Shown: positions 25,343 through 37,196 of the stretch, one piece after another
How positions within the stretch are numbered: the stretch's first letter is position 1
Layout: every line of letters begins with the position of its first letter
Assembly (NCBI RefSeq): GCF_000204055.1
Contig: NW_006768775.1
Span: forward strand, 186,001-250,000
Length of the DNA: 64,000 nucleotides
From: Melampsora larici-populina 98AG31
Taxonomy: Eukaryota; Basidiomycota; Pucciniomycetes; Pucciniales; Melampsoraceae
Direction of reading: 5' to 3'
Made by a program: the position numbers and the translations under genes
The notes under the pieces: generated by a model
The model's database searches: none
Told to the model about the DNA's origin: nothing
What the model saw: the letters and a program-made list of their open reading frames with translations, nothing else

Positions 25343-26707
25343 AAACAATTCTCTCCTTTTTTCTCTTTTAGTTATCCTTCAAGTTTCTCTTTTTCTTTCT
25401 CTCTCTCTCCTATTCTTTTACTGGTTATTTTTGTTTTCTCGAGTGTGTTGTTGATTAGTTTTTTTTCATGAATTTGATATGAAGTAGTCTAAACAAATCA
25501 AAGGTGTCAAATTAATTGTTCAAAGATTTCAGTTTGACTGTGATTGTTTATGCTGAAGTACATTGTTATGAAGGACAGCAATGAAGAAGAAGAAAAAATA
25601 CAACTGGTGATGGGTGATTAAATATGATGTTTTGGTAGTTCGTAGCTTTGATGATTGTGAGCTATGAAGTCATCTTCATTGCCTATTATTTGATCCTTAC
25701 GTATGTTGTCAGTACATAGGTTTGAGAGCTTGCAGCTTCCTGAATGAAAATCGCACTTGAGTACGAGATCGATGCCCATTTTCAACCATATTGATTCTTT
25801 TGACAGACTCAGGAATGCTCCTTTAGAAGTGTCTGATGTAAATTTCATTATTTTGTTGGCGGGGTTTTCAAGCATTGGATTACACTGTCTCAACACTTAT
25901 AGTAGCTCAAAATGTGCGTGAGAATGAAGACTTTCATGTGCAATAACTCTCAACCCTGTAGCACCCATAGTTTATGTGATATTTTCAATTTAAATGATCG
26001 AGGCGAGTACTGATGCGCAGTGTGGAGCCCAAAGATTAAAATCGAGTTCACGGATGCATTCCTGGGTCCTGCACTGATCCATCATGTTGATGATGATATA
26101 TCTGACCTTTGGGCCTCAAGAGGAGACTTGTATGCATGTACTGATGTCGATTGAATTTGAAGGCGTTGTGAAGACCCTGCTGTTCTCAGCCCAGAGATGT
26201 TGCTCATGCCGAGGGTCATCTTCGAGGGCACGGCAAACGCGCGAGGAGAGATTAGTTTGTTTACACTAGATCTTTGGCGCCCAGCCGCCCCGGAGCTCAA
26301 GGATGTGCCATAATCGAAGCTACTTACCAAGTCAGCATTGTGTCACACACCACGAGAACAGTCGGCATGATAGCGAGTGGCCGCAATCGAGCAGAGAGCG
26401 ATGAGTCCATATTTATTAGGATGTATGGAGTGGGGATGTCCAGGCCGCGCTGGAATACCTACCGCGACGCGGCTTGAAATCAAAATGAGATGGTAGGCTT
26501 CAGTAGGCAAGGTGCAAATGCCAAGCGAGTCGTAACAAAAAGCTCAGGCGAGGTATCTTTCCAAGTGAAGGACCTTTTCCGTTATTATGAGAGTAGAAGC
26601 TCAGCATATGACTGACGAGAGGTCCAAAACATTTTCGATATTTAACTCTCCTCAGCATTTGTCTTCGAGAGATAACGAACTATCCATCAAAACCTACCAA
26701 AACTTCT
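25343..26707. other. Intergenic, no gene seen
   Basis: Short antisense frames at 25618-25896 and 26082-26330 have no domain and no splice partners. The stretch near 26270-26480 is GC-richer than its surroundings but encodes nothing recognisable. Confidence 0.4.
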
Positions 26708-27600
26708 TAACACTGCAAAAATAATGTGTTTTTCCATGGCGAAAAATGATTGATTCTAGCATTTAAAATGCCTTGCTTGATATTGGCCCAAAAAATCTGA
26801 AAAAATCTGGTAAGGCAAAATGTGCTATTTTCTTCCAGTTGGGAGATTTTGGTCATTGTAAAAAAATTCTAGCACTCAGTTTGGTGATGTTCAAATTTTT
26901 TGTGGAACAACACATAAATATGCAGCACCAAAGCACTAAATTCACCCTTCAATATTGCCAAGAAAAATCTGAAAAAAAAATTACAAGTGGAGGACAATAT
27001 CCCCTTTGTTGAACGTTTTTTTCAGAATTTTTCTGGCTCAGTATGCAAGTCATCACATGTGTGTAATTTTTGGTACTCAAACGCTACTGCCATATGTACA
27101 AGGCTCCAAAACCACCCAAAAAAAAATTTGCAGCACAACAAAGGATGCAAGATCATCTGTACATGGTTTGGAGACAGCGTGTGGAATTTTGATGCCCCTG
27201 TGAACCAAAATGCATTTAAACTTTATTTGGCAGACTTTCAATGTTCTAACCTGCATGTATCCAAGACAAAGGCATCAAAAAATCTGAAAAAGACACCACA
27301 CATCACAAAGGGGATTTCTGATCTCTCCTGATTTTTCCGGATTTTTTGGACTTCTTTGAGAGGGAAAAAGCTGGTAAAAACATTAAAAATTGCTTGCTGG
27401 GTTCATGCTGAGTATGAGGCTTTAAGCAACCCCAAAAAAATGTTGCAGGACAAAGAGCGTTGTATCTCTCTCCAGATCTTTTTCCAAGTGTTTTGGGCCA
27501 CAACTGGGCCCACAATTCCAGGTACAATTTTTTGTCAATCATTTTTCCAAAAATGCAATCATTTTTCGCTGGGGAGAAACACATTATTTTCGCAGTGTAA
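26708..27600. mobile_element. Non-autonomous DNA transposon (887 bp, CACTGC ends)
   Basis: Terminal inverted repeats of about 45-50 bp begin CACTGC(A/G)AAAATAATGTG at 26711 and end with the reverse complement at 27597. Both are followed inward by a GCGAAAAATGATTG word. A TAA trinucleotide flanks each end (26708-26710 and 27598-27600), consistent with a 3-bp TWA duplication as in PIF/Harbinger, or a TA duplication as in Tc1/mariner. The interior has only short frames (26773-27331) with no transposase motifs. It ends 68 bp before the next gene's ATG. Confidence 0.75.
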
Positions 27601-27665
27601 CTTCCTTTCCTACCTTGAGCCTTCTGACGATAGAACCGACTAGCTTCTCAAGAACATATATCAAG

Positions 27666-29413
27666 ATGCTATCCTCCGGTTCTTCAGCTCAGCTTGCCCT
27701 TTGGCGCGACATCGTCTCGAAATATCATGAACAGACTAACCCAGTGGAACAACATCTTGATTCAATTCGAAAGTGTTTTGATGATCTTGACTCGGAAGGA
27801 TTTATCTGGTCCAAGGAATCAATCCTTGCTACCTTTCTTCAACTTGGTCTATCAGAAAGCCCACATGGCTCTTTCTCATCTGGAAACCAAATAACTGAAT
27901 CCCGTGCTCCTCAAGGATTCCAACCTCCATCCGATGAAGTCAAACAAGTTATACAAAATGAGGGCTTGCAACATACATCTCGTCCTCGAGGCCTTGATGA
28001 TCTACCTTTCGAAATCCTTGAAAATATAATCAAAAGAATTGATTGCATGGCTAAGCTCGAAGCTGAAGCGATTTACGAAAAAAAATACTCTCGCAGGGTA
28101 GTGATCCCAGGTTCAGGTGACCGCAAGTCATACAAGATATATATCCCCCGAGAAAACTCACCAATCTTGAATAGTCTTCAGAGCTTTTCACTTACTTCAC
28201 CTAGAATATATCGCCAATGTCAACCATGGCTATGGCGAGTGAGTGATATTCATATCAACTCTACAATGCAGGAGAGATTTCTAATCATAGATCATTCGAA
28301 CTTAAATTTCAGAAACTACAGTTTCCTACTTCTCTTCCAGCACAAATGAGTCTTTGGACAGAACATATCCTTCCCAGGCAAGGAACTCATGTCCATTCTC
28401 TATCGGTCGGATTCTCCCCAATGCGCGGTGGCTCTCCTTATAATGAATACACAGAGAACGATCCCTTCTACGACAATCGCACCCTTGATTTTGCATATGA
28501 TAGAAAAGAATTGATCTCTGCAAAGAATGCGAAACTTTTGATAGAGCGGTGTCCCAACATTTCTGCTCTAACTATCCTATGTGGATACGTGGATAACGAC
28601 TTGGGTCGCACAGAATCTTCTCTATTGGATGTAGTTTCAATGTTATCAAGTCTCCAACAATTTCGACATTTGAAAGTGATAGCCGGTGGATTTCAAATAA
28701 AACTTATGAACGAATTCGCATTGAAAGCCGTTTCTAGTTTACCTTTGCTTGAAACGCTCATGTGTGGTGGAGCCAAAGCACCTGGAAATCAACAAAAGCT
28801 TGGTTATGGTTCTTTCGGATTGAGTTTATCTAAACTCAAATCCTTATCACGACTGCATCTATACCAATTTGAAGATATGAATGACAAATGGCGTCTTTTC
28901 AATTGGCCAAAGACACTCACTCATCTCACACTTCAACAATGTGGTGCTTTATTGCCGAGTTCAGTATGTCAGATCATCCCTCACATTGCACCTCACCTAA
29001 CGTACCTTGAGCTGGACCTCGCCTACGAAAAATTTGATGACGCTTGGCATGTTGATCAAAGCTGGGATCCTCAAAGTTCTTTGATACTTCCATTCTTAAC
29101 TAACTTGAAGCTTTCTACCCGGAACGCATTCTTACTGCTCAACTTTCGGGACTGTAAATCCCTGCGCTATCTTCAATGGACCTACAGGACATTGACACAT
29201 TGCCAATCGCTGAATGAGATTCTGTTTAAAGCTTATTGGCCTCATCTGGGGAAAATCGACATAGCGCCTTGTTTTTATTTACACCCACTTCATGAATTTG
29301 GCTCTACAGCCTATGAGGACCAATTGGCAACACTGGAAAAGAATTGTAAACAAGCCAGTATAGAAGTAACCATACATTCAAGACCCTTGGTTGAAATACA
29401 AATCTTGGAATGA
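27666..29413 (+). CDS. F-box/LRR-like protein with gag-like N-terminus
   Basis: Two exons, 27666-28238 and 28313-29413, give 557 residues. Seen: residues about 10-65 (LALWRDIVSKY... HLDSIRKCFDDL... ESILATFLQLGL) resemble the conserved helical region of fungal Copia gag polyproteins. At about 108-125 a short F-box-like motif (LDDLPFEILENIIKRI) is followed by a basic insert. The second exon carries irregular leucine-rich repeats (SLPLLETLMCGG, LSKLKSLSRLHLYQF, TLTHLTLQQCGALLP, LTYLELDLAY, FLTNLKLSTRN). F-box proteins usually link substrates to Skp1-Cul1 ubiquitin ligases through the F-box, with the repeats binding the substrate. That role is inferred. An upstream in-frame ATG at 27615 would add 17 residues but lies almost at the transposon end, so the ATG at 27666 is preferred. 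Confidence 0.65.
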
Positions 29414-30706
29414 ACTCCAGCATGGAATCCAGAAGTATTGCAGGAAAATCAAGATTAGGAATGATTTCTTTACCCTTTCATGTAACCGGATGATGTCTTG
29501 TTTCTGTCTTTCATACCATTTAGAATTTATGGCTACCTTGTAGATATTAGAGCTGTTCTCCACTCCCTTTTCTTTATTAAAACAGTTTGTCTTAGCTTGT
29601 AATGTAAATAATACATCTTTGGTTGTAGGAAAAACTTGATTGCCTCTCTGAAGTGTCCCACATCTATCATCCATGAAGTGTTTACAGATTTTCCAATATG
29701 CTGGATGGAAGATATAAGCTTCAGATATGCATTGTGATGTGGTTTGGTTTACATCTGAACCTCAACCAATCTGTTTTGATCTCTTCTAATTAAGAATTGA
29801 TCTACTTTCAACTTTGAATTCTTGACTTGATACTGCTCTCTTTCTTGTATAATGCCTAACCGGCATTGATGAAAACTTGCCACTGGATCAAACTCTTTAA
29901 CCCTAAATCTTCTTCATACATATCATTTCTACTGTTCATGATCTCCTCTTTGCCACTACAATTTTTGTTGTTACTATGATATTGATTGTGATACAAACCT
30001 ATGAACCCACAGGCATTGCATAAAATTGTGTTCATGCTATGTGTTCAATCTCACAACCACCAGCTACCAGTCATGATGATCTCAACATGATATCACCATG
30101 CGGGTCATTTCATCATCATACTATCAAGATTCCAATGTCATCATATTTCACCATAAATTACTACACGCCTGCTCCTGTATTTGCAGATCAAGAATATACA
30201 GTTCATCAACCTTCATGTCATAAATTCAAGGAAAAAAGGTTACCAACACTTGCCATATGTTCTGGTCTAGCCCAATTGAGATGCCCTGTGACCATTTCAA
30301 GTGTCTCCTTGGTATGATAATATACATCATCATTCTTAACAAAGAAATACATTGACCTGTAACATTTTTCTGATCCATAAATCCCATTCCCACCATCCTA
30401 CACTATGATACTTGCAGTGTTGTATGCCTTGAACCATAGCTACAGACAACCTCTGAGTTATCCTCACTTGAGGGAATTGCCAGGTGCATTATTTGAGTGG
30501 AAATTATATGGTACACTCATGGAACCTGGCTCAAAATTGAGTGCAAGAAGATGAGAATACTATGATGATGTGGTTGTAAAGCATTGTAAATCAGATACAC
30601 ATAAGGAATTGGAATGTCTCATGCCCATGTGGTGGCTTGGCACCAATGACCTAGTTTGTTCTATAAGTAAGAATCAAATTTTGAATGTCTTACACATATA
30701 CAATTA

Positions 30707-30862
30707 GGGTACTCAAAGTAATGTATGTAGCGCTACATACTCTTTGCTATATACTTTTTCTGGCGGGGAAGACAAGGGCAAAAGTATATTTTTTCTTTTT
30801 CCCTGCCAAAAGAAAGTATGTAGCAAAAAGTATGTAGCGCTACATACTTACTTTGAGTACCC
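30707..30862. mobile_element. 156-bp MITE with TTA target duplication
   Basis: Terminal inverted repeats start GGGTACTCAAAGTA and end TACTTTGAGTACCC. TTA occurs on both sides (30704-30706 and 30863-30865). The 3-bp TTA duplication and GGG ends fit a PIF/Harbinger-derived MITE. Inside, the perfect 18-bp palindrome GTATGTAGCGCTACATAC occurs twice, at 30723-30740 and 30830-30847, so the element can fold almost completely. Confidence 0.8.
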
Positions 30863-32150
30863 TTAATATAGTTGATATTTATTTTTCTTGTATTTTCATC
30901 CACATTCTTGGTCCCTACAGTGTCTGTATACACTGTGTAATTCTATATGCAATCATAAATTGTATATGTAGAATAGGGGTCTTGAAGATTTTTGACCTCT
31001 GGGAATGGTATGCACAAAAATATGGCCAAAATCTTTATCAATTTATTATCTCATCCATATAAATCAACTTTTGTAATAATTCCTGCCATATGTGTCTCCA
31101 GCATCTCTGAAGCTCAAGACAGATCTAGCTTCTCAGATGCAGTCAACAACTATATATACAATCACAGCTCATACAGGCAAGCTCTAAGAATAAAAATGTG
31201 CAATACCATATTGTATAAATGGTCATTGATTTTGTTTCCCATGTATATAAATGCATTTTGAAAATACTCAACATTTAAGTCTTGGATACATCACAAAAAC
31301 CTTTTTTGGGATACGTGGTTTTGCCTTACAAGCTTGATAGCTTATGCAATTCATGTGATCAAGCTTGGTGAACTATAGATTCCTGATCTTTGAATGCAGG
31401 ATAAGGTATGTACACATTCACATTGTGATATGATGACATTGGAATGGATGGTTGACATGAAAAGAATTTGCTTGTGATTATTTTGAGATTATTTTGAACT
31501 CCTTTTGAAGTCCGTGGTAGTCTCTAGCCTGCTTGTGCCTTGTAGCTGGGCAATGTGTCTATATACAAACCATTCTCACTTCACAAACCTGATTGTTCTT
31601 GTACCATGATATTTGAGATCAACACACTTGATTTCTAGTTGATCAGGCAAACAAACATGAAGACTTTTAAGTCTTCATCTGATAGTAACAAGCTTATCAA
31701 AAAATATTTGAATTGATCTCAAAGCCAAAGTTTTCAAATAAACCTTCTTCATGGTGCTGACTACATACTTTCTGAATTTCAAATATCAGAATCATATATG
31801 GGGGGTAGTGGCAAGAACCTTGTAGCATTAGGCCACACTGGATGTACTTGCCTGCTCTCAACACTTCTTCTTTGCAACATCCAAATATATTCTGACAATT
31901 GAGGGACTGTTGCAAGGGGGAATTTGGTGCAAAGTTTTTTTAAAAATGAGGAATATCTTCTGTGACAGCATCATTCATATTTTTGAAGTTAGAACAAAAA
32001 ATAACCGGAAAATCTAGAAAGAAAATTGAAGTCAATTTTTTTGTTGCTGATGGTACTTGGTGAATAACAAATAAAGTGAATTCAATTTGATGAAGAGAGA
32101 ACCAATAAACAAGAGGCACACACAAGGGAAAAGATGAAATAATCATTGGA

Positions 32151-32235
32151 GCATTGAAGAATATACCATCAGAGCATTGAAGAATATACCATCAGAGCAT
32201 TGAAGAATATACCATCAGAGCATTGAAGAATATTT
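32151..32235. repeat. 23-bp tandem repeat, about 3.5 copies
   Basis: The unit GAGCATTGAAGAATATACCAT plus two bases is repeated three full times and partly a fourth. It lies just 3' of the minus-strand secreted-protein gene. Confidence 0.85.
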
Positions 32236-32358
32236 CTGTGTTTCTTTATCTGGTCATTTATGAGATCTTCTTAAAAAGATGAGCAGAATCAAAATGGACT
32301 ATATTGCATTTTTTATTTTCAAACATTACTTAGCCAGCCCAAATCCTCCAAGTTTGAG

Positions 32359-34467
32359 TCACCAAAGGTTTCTGAAAAAAGAATTTTTACGGCGTTGTGC
32401 CAGTTGGAATTTGTCATTTTCCACAGCTACAAAACGAGCCCAAAACTCTGCATATAATTTGTCTTTTGAATCTTGATGAAGGAATTCAGAGAACATTGTG
32501 ACTTGATATTTAGATGTTTTAGCAGGATTATTTTCCTTTAAGAATGCATGGATCCCACGAGAGAAGTCCTTGATTGATGTACGTGGAAAACCCAAGTTTT
32601 CTGATTGTGAAGCCTTTATGAATTCCATTGTTTTCTTGAATTGATTCTCCCATTGTTTGATGAAACCAGAAGCCCTGTGCTTTTTCTTTACACTCACATC
32701 ATGATTGATGTCCCCATTTAAAAAAAGCATTGGCTCAGAATGATGCCTTAGGGGATTGATTAGCTTTGGCCATTGTACATCTTTAGCTCTTTCACTTATC
32801 TCATAAGATTTGTTTCTCCAGCTATCCCAAACTGAATCATGTTGTCTCTTGCTGTTCTTTTTGATTGGATATCCTTTTTGATAGTCACCCTCAAAAGTTT
32901 CAGAAACATGTCGCTTCAACATCTCATCTCTCTTTATGATATTCCTTGTGAAGCTTGTACAGGACTGATCAGTATGAATCACATTGAAGTTCTTAGCCAG
33001 TGTTGATAGTCTGGGAGCCATAAACTGTAGATTTGTTGATATCTCCATTTTGCCTCCTTGTGATGTTTGAATCTTTGGATCCACATTCACAATATGGTAC
33101 ATTACATCTGTATGCCACAAAAGAAATCGTGCTAGCTTCTCTTGATCATGACAAGTGTTTTCTTTAACACACCACTGATGATAAACCTTCAAGGTGTATG
33201 ATGTCATTATTTTGATATTTTCCCAAATTCCCAAATTTGCATTGCATGTCACCACAAAATATACAAATGGCAATAATGTATCTAGTTTCCATATTTGTTT
33301 TCCTGCCTGCCAAGCAGGGTATTGTGATTCTTGGTCTGCTAGATTGTATTTACTTTCCAAATTTGTCATGAGGTCTAGTGTGAAATGGATTGCTGCAGCT
33401 GAGCACATTTTTTCTGGTGGGTGCAAGTGAAACTCCTGTATATTGATGCCTCTTTGTGAAGGAGTATCCTTGATTTCAGGAATATTGGTCAATGTCTGTT
33501 TGGCTTTAGAAAAAGAATCAGCATCTGCCTGAGTTGGTGATGCTACATGTTTAATAGGTCTGGAGGCCATGCGGAGAAGATCAGGTGGGAATCTAAAGTT
33601 GTCAATTCTAGAACCTGGTATTGGAGTCTGTTTTGTCCTTGCTTGCTTCAAAGGACTTGGCTTTGGGACAGGATGATCATCACTGATCTTGTGAAAATAA
33701 GAGCTTGATGACCCTGAACTCAGGCTACCTTCCCAGCTTGGATTTGCCATTCCCACTTCAGCTCTGGAATGGACTTCTTGATTTGGGATTGCAGAACTTG
33801 TTATGGGTGTTTTGTTTTTTGATCCAAGAGATTGATCTCTTCCAACAAACTTGGCTCTATCAGATAATGTATGAGACTGTTCCGACTGATATTCTTGGAT
33901 CCCTGTGATTTTCTGACGCTTATTGGAACCCATCCTTGCATCTTTCACAGCATGACCAAGAGGCCTGTGCTTTTGCACATGGCATTCATCACTTATTCTT
34001 TGTATATGAGAGGTTGATCCTGGAGAGCTCAACAACTCCACAATGAGGCGGTCTCTTGAGCTTTGACTTTGCTTCCCTACTTCAGTTCTGTAAAGTTTTC
34101 CATGATCCCTCTTTAAGCCAACAGGTACATGTGGTTCAATGATTGGCCCAAAAGATGAATATCTTCCATGAAACTTTCCCCCATCATATGATCTATGAGG
34201 CTGTTTTAGAGGATCCTTGTTGTGTGATTCATTTACTAAAGCCAAATCATGTTGTTGTTTCTTGTGTCTTGCTATGGTTTCTGGATGTTTGCCTCTTGAT
34301 TTATCTTGTTGTACATCTCTGGTGAGTGTGTGGGGTGACCAAACAGGATCTAGTGCAGTTCTTTCAGCCTTGAATTTTGGAATCTCTTTCAAACTTGTGT
34401 TCATAGATATTGCCATGGGATTTGTGATGCACAACATCACTATGCAAAGATTGCTGAGTTTTATCAT
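32359..34467 (-). CDS. Intronless secreted protein, about 702 residues
   Basis: One long uninterrupted frame. The chosen ATG at 34467 gives a compact signal peptide (MIKLSNLCIVMLCITNPMAIS). An in-frame ATG at 34494 would add nine residues, and the open frame extends upstream of both without another ATG. Seen: the first half is low-complexity, rich in Ser, His, Lys and Pro, with recurring themes such as SSPGSTSHIQRISDE and SSGSSSSYFHKISDD, which look like an internal duplication of about 100 residues. The second half is more globular, with four or more Cys and several Trp (AWQAGKQIWKLDTLLPF, YHQWCVKENTCHDQEK, FLLWHTDVMYH), ending in a basic helix. No family is recognised. A lineage-specific secreted protein is likely. 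The absence of introns is unusual beside neighbours with two to ten exons. Confidence 0.6.
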   Translation of the reverse strand: MIKLSNLCIVMLCITNPMAISMNTSLKEIPKFKAERTALDPVWSPHTLTRDVQQDKSRGKHPETIARHKKQQHDLALVNESHNKDPLKQPHRSYDGGKFHGRYSSFGPIIEPHVPVGLKRDHGKLYRTEVGKQSQSSRDRLIVELLSSPGSTSHIQRISDECHVQKHRPLGHAVKDARMGSNKRQKITGIQEYQSEQSHTLSDRAKFVGRDQSLGSKNKTPITSSAIPNQEVHSRAEVGMANPSWEGSLSSGSSSSYFHKISDDHPVPKPSPLKQARTKQTPIPGSRIDNFRFPPDLLRMASRPIKHVASPTQADADSFSKAKQTLTNIPEIKDTPSQRGINIQEFHLHPPEKMCSAAAIHFTLDLMTNLESKYNLADQESQYPAWQAGKQIWKLDTLLPFVYFVVTCNANLGIWENIKIMTSYTLKVYHQWCVKENTCHDQEKLARFLLWHTDVMYHIVNVDPKIQTSQGGKMEISTNLQFMAPRLSTLAKNFNVIHTDQSCTSFTRNIIKRDEMLKRHVSETFEGDYQKGYPIKKNSKRQHDSVWDSWRNKSYEISERAKDVQWPKLINPLRHHSEPMLFLNGDINHDVSVKKKHRASGFIKQWENQFKKTMEFIKASQSENLGFPRTSIKDFSRGIHAFLKENNPAKTSKYQVTMFSEFLHQDSKDKLYAEFWARFVAVENDKFQLAQRRKNSFFRNLW

Positions 34468-36562
34468 CTTGCCGAGTTGTGTATTGAACTGCATTTTGAA
34501 GGTGGAACAATTTGAGTTGAAATTTTCCCTCAAGAGAAATCCTACAACTGAGATGTCAAAGGGAGATCAGGTAAGGAAGATTAATTATGAAACATTAGTC
34601 TTAATGCATTATCTGCAGGTGTTTAGGATTGATTACATCAGGAGTTGCAGTGGGGACAATATATGAGACATCAGTCTCAATACACCATATGCAGCAGTTT
34701 ATGTAGATGAATGTATCTGCTACATGTCTGTAGATCAATTCCCATGTGTTCAATCAGTGTCACATGTTCTGCACTGCCTACTTCTCAATTTCAAAGTTTT
34801 CTGAAAGTATGTTGCTGATATGTGTCAGGTGTCATTTTGTCAAAAACCCGTAGTCATATCTTAAGAGTCTGAAATGCCAAAGATTTGCCCTGTCCAAGTT
34901 GGGACTCTTGCTCATACTGCACATTTAATTTGTACTGGATAACACATCTAATTCTGTTCTTTGAACACAATTTGAAGATATTCACAACTTGAATATTTAT
35001 ATAAATCTTGCTCTGGTACTTGTTGGATCATCTTTCCCTCAAGCCGGGGTGGACCTTGAGATTTTGTCTTGATCTTTGTGAAATAACATGTTTATATTGA
35101 ATACTTGTTGTGTCTGTTCATCCCTGACTTCTAGAGCTGGACTCCCATTCCAACCTAAGAGCATCAAATGAGTCACAAGGATTGGTAGACAAATTTCTTC
35201 ATTTGATTACCCATTCAGATGCTTTTCCAAAACTTGTGATACTCAGATTTCCACTGCAAAAAATCTTGTCTGCTTGCTATAGTGCCAGTTTTGTTTCCTC
35301 CTGATTTTTATTGCTGTAGTTTTGAATGTGGAGTTCAAGATATCAGGGCTTGGGAAGATTTCTGTACAGCTTTTTCAAATTGATGGTTCTCCCTTAGGTT
35401 GAAGTTAACTTGAATGAATCAAACTTGGAAGAAAATGATACTTTCAAATGGGAGTGATGATTCCTAGACTGTGACACAGTCCACAAGAATGTTCCAATTG
35501 TAAAGGAGAGTACCCAGAGGGTATTGTCCTTTAAAATTTGAAAGACAGATGCAAGTGGTTTTACACACTATTCTCTTTCTGGTTTGTGAAGCATACACTG
35601 GAAGAGAGATTTGGCCACTTGTGGGTGAGTGTGCACCGAGTTACTGAGAGTCACCAAATGCACACACATCCGCAGTGATTCCAGTGTGGCTGGCACTCTG
35701 TGACTCTGAGTAACGCATGTCACACTCTGGCTCAAGTATAATCTGTAGCAGTATTCAAAATCTTTTCAGAAAGTGAACAAACTCTATGATATTGGATTAA
35801 AATAAACCTGCGTTTGTGTGCATGGATATCATGATTGACAAGATCAGTACTTGCACCTTGAGCATTGAGTCCTGTTCAAGCACAGCTGCTGATTCAGTTT
35901 CAATCACACTACAAAATAGAACCCAACATACAAACATTTCACGGCTGGGGTCATCAATGATTGAAATCTAAATGAAAATACATTCTTTGAGCTCAGCAAT
36001 TTCCATGCATTCATGAAAATGCAAGGATAACCGGGAGTAACAATTGGATGAATTGAAGTAGACTGCTACATGAAAACCTATTTGTCAACCCCTCCTCATC
36101 TTAACCCATAATTAGGTACAGGCCGGCTCTTTCATACTGTGATAACGTGGTACTTTGTGGTTTGTCAGTTTCGCCAGTGGTCACTTCCACCTCCAGTCTG
36201 AAGCTTTTACTCTCTTCCTTCAAAGTCAATACCCTTTGCAGAGAAATATTTACAAACAGGTGGGTTGGATGCACCATTGTACTCCGTATGATTTGTTATA
36301 GACCCGAAGCGCCTAAGAAGACAAGGCTTTCTCTGATCGACAGTACTTCATACACAGCTTGTCTGACTGAGTGTACTTCACTGTTCACAATTGATTAACT
36401 GACAACCCGAAGCAGAGAAAGGTTTGGTGTTGTCCATCCTGTTCACTGATCCTATTTGTTCAGATGGGATTAAGCCGATGTGGAGTGAAGTATTGGGGAC
36501 CAGGGCTTACATGGAATATGGAGAACAAAGGGGTCTAGATGACGAAGCATATGGACATGAAT
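34468..36562. other. Intergenic, one foldback
   Basis: No gene was recognised. It holds the foldback repeat at 35627-35727; otherwise unique AT-rich sequence. Plus-strand frames at 34217-34666 and 36147-36398 are not supported. Confidence 0.4.
35627..35727. repeat. 101-bp foldback repeat
   Basis: Two 28-nt arms, 35627-35654 and 35700-35727, are inverted copies of each other with about 22 matching positions, including GAGTGTG at the ends and AGAGTCAC at the loop side. The loop is 45 nt. Probably a small degraded MITE. Confidence 0.5.
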
Positions 36563-37196
36563 TCATGAGGCGCTGGTTTTGATCTATACCCATACAATCA
36601 CAAAATCAAAAATCAGAGATCCGAAATCCATTGAGAAGAGCAATAAAAAGGATTGGGAATGCACCTGAAGGCCATGTAATGATTTGATTTCATCCGAAAG
36701 AGTCTGATTAATCAGTCTATGTTGCTTGAGAGTTGATAGGCCAGCAAAATCAGGATGGGTAACTTGAATGGCAAAAAACTGGCCACATCCGCCTTGATAA
36801 TCACCATCCGGCCAAGAATAACAAACCAATTAACACAAGTCACAAAGCCAACCAAATGGAGACCACATTCAAGTACATAACGGAAGTGAAGAAGGCTGAG
36901 GAAGCCAAGATTTGGAACACACCGGAAACGTCTTGAACTGCGATCTTTCCATCCGAAAACCGTTGCTTTAGCTTAATGAACAGCTTTTTTTCTTCATCAC
37001 TCATAGGTTGGCTATCTGCTGTAGACGAATCTCCATCTTGAGATTTGGAATAGAGGCGATTGGTTGGGCGGAATGCTCGGGTATTTTCAATGAGTGATGG
37101 TGAAGGTCTTGTGCTGGGATTCAGACCAGAAAGCATCAATCTCCTCGAATGAACCGACCGAAAGACTGAAGAGGTGAGATAGGTGGACCTCATCAT
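36563..37196 (-). CDS. BOL3: BolA3-like mitochondrial Fe-S assembly factor
   Basis: Exons 37196-36923, 36792-36665 and 36583-36563 encode 140 residues. Seen: an N-terminal Arg/Ser-rich, acid-free segment (MMRSTYLTSSVFRSVHSRR) typical of a mitochondrial presequence, then the BolA domain with DEEKKLFIKLKQRF, GGCGQFFAIQV, the invariant-His segment STLKQHRLINQTL and the C-terminal HGLQIKTS. The GGCG motif with its Cys and the HGL...TS ending match BolA3 rather than BolA1/2. The family works with Nfu1 and monothiol glutaredoxin in delivering 4Fe-4S clusters to mitochondrial enzymes such as lipoate synthase. The last exon is only seven codons, but its phase and the conserved ending support it. It shares a 227-bp divergent promoter region with ADE13. 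Confidence 0.88.

Larger units (their letters stand above)
29414..32358. other. Intergenic with MITE and tandem repeat
   Basis: No supported gene. The minus-strand frame at 29378-29674 (ATG at 29674) overlaps the 3' end of the F-box gene and has no recognised domain. The MITE at 30707-30862 and the tandem repeat at 32151-32235 are listed separately. The rest is AT-rich unique sequence. Confidence 0.4.

Noticed and set aside
26082..26330. 82-residue minus-strand frame in a GC-richer patch
   Set aside because: Ser/Gln-rich without domain or splice support; likely chance.
26773..27331. Overlapping frames inside the 887-bp transposon as a possible transposase
   Set aside because: No DDE or helix-turn-helix motif is visible, and the frames are short and Lys-rich from A-rich sequence.
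29378..29674. 98-residue minus-strand frame starting at a real ATG
   Set aside because: Antisense to the F-box gene's 3' end, with no recognised domain; kept only as an intergenic note.
34468..34533. Extension of the intronless secreted protein to a start at 34533
   Set aside because: The codon at 34533 on the minus strand is TTG, not ATG. The first real ATGs are at 34494 and 34467.
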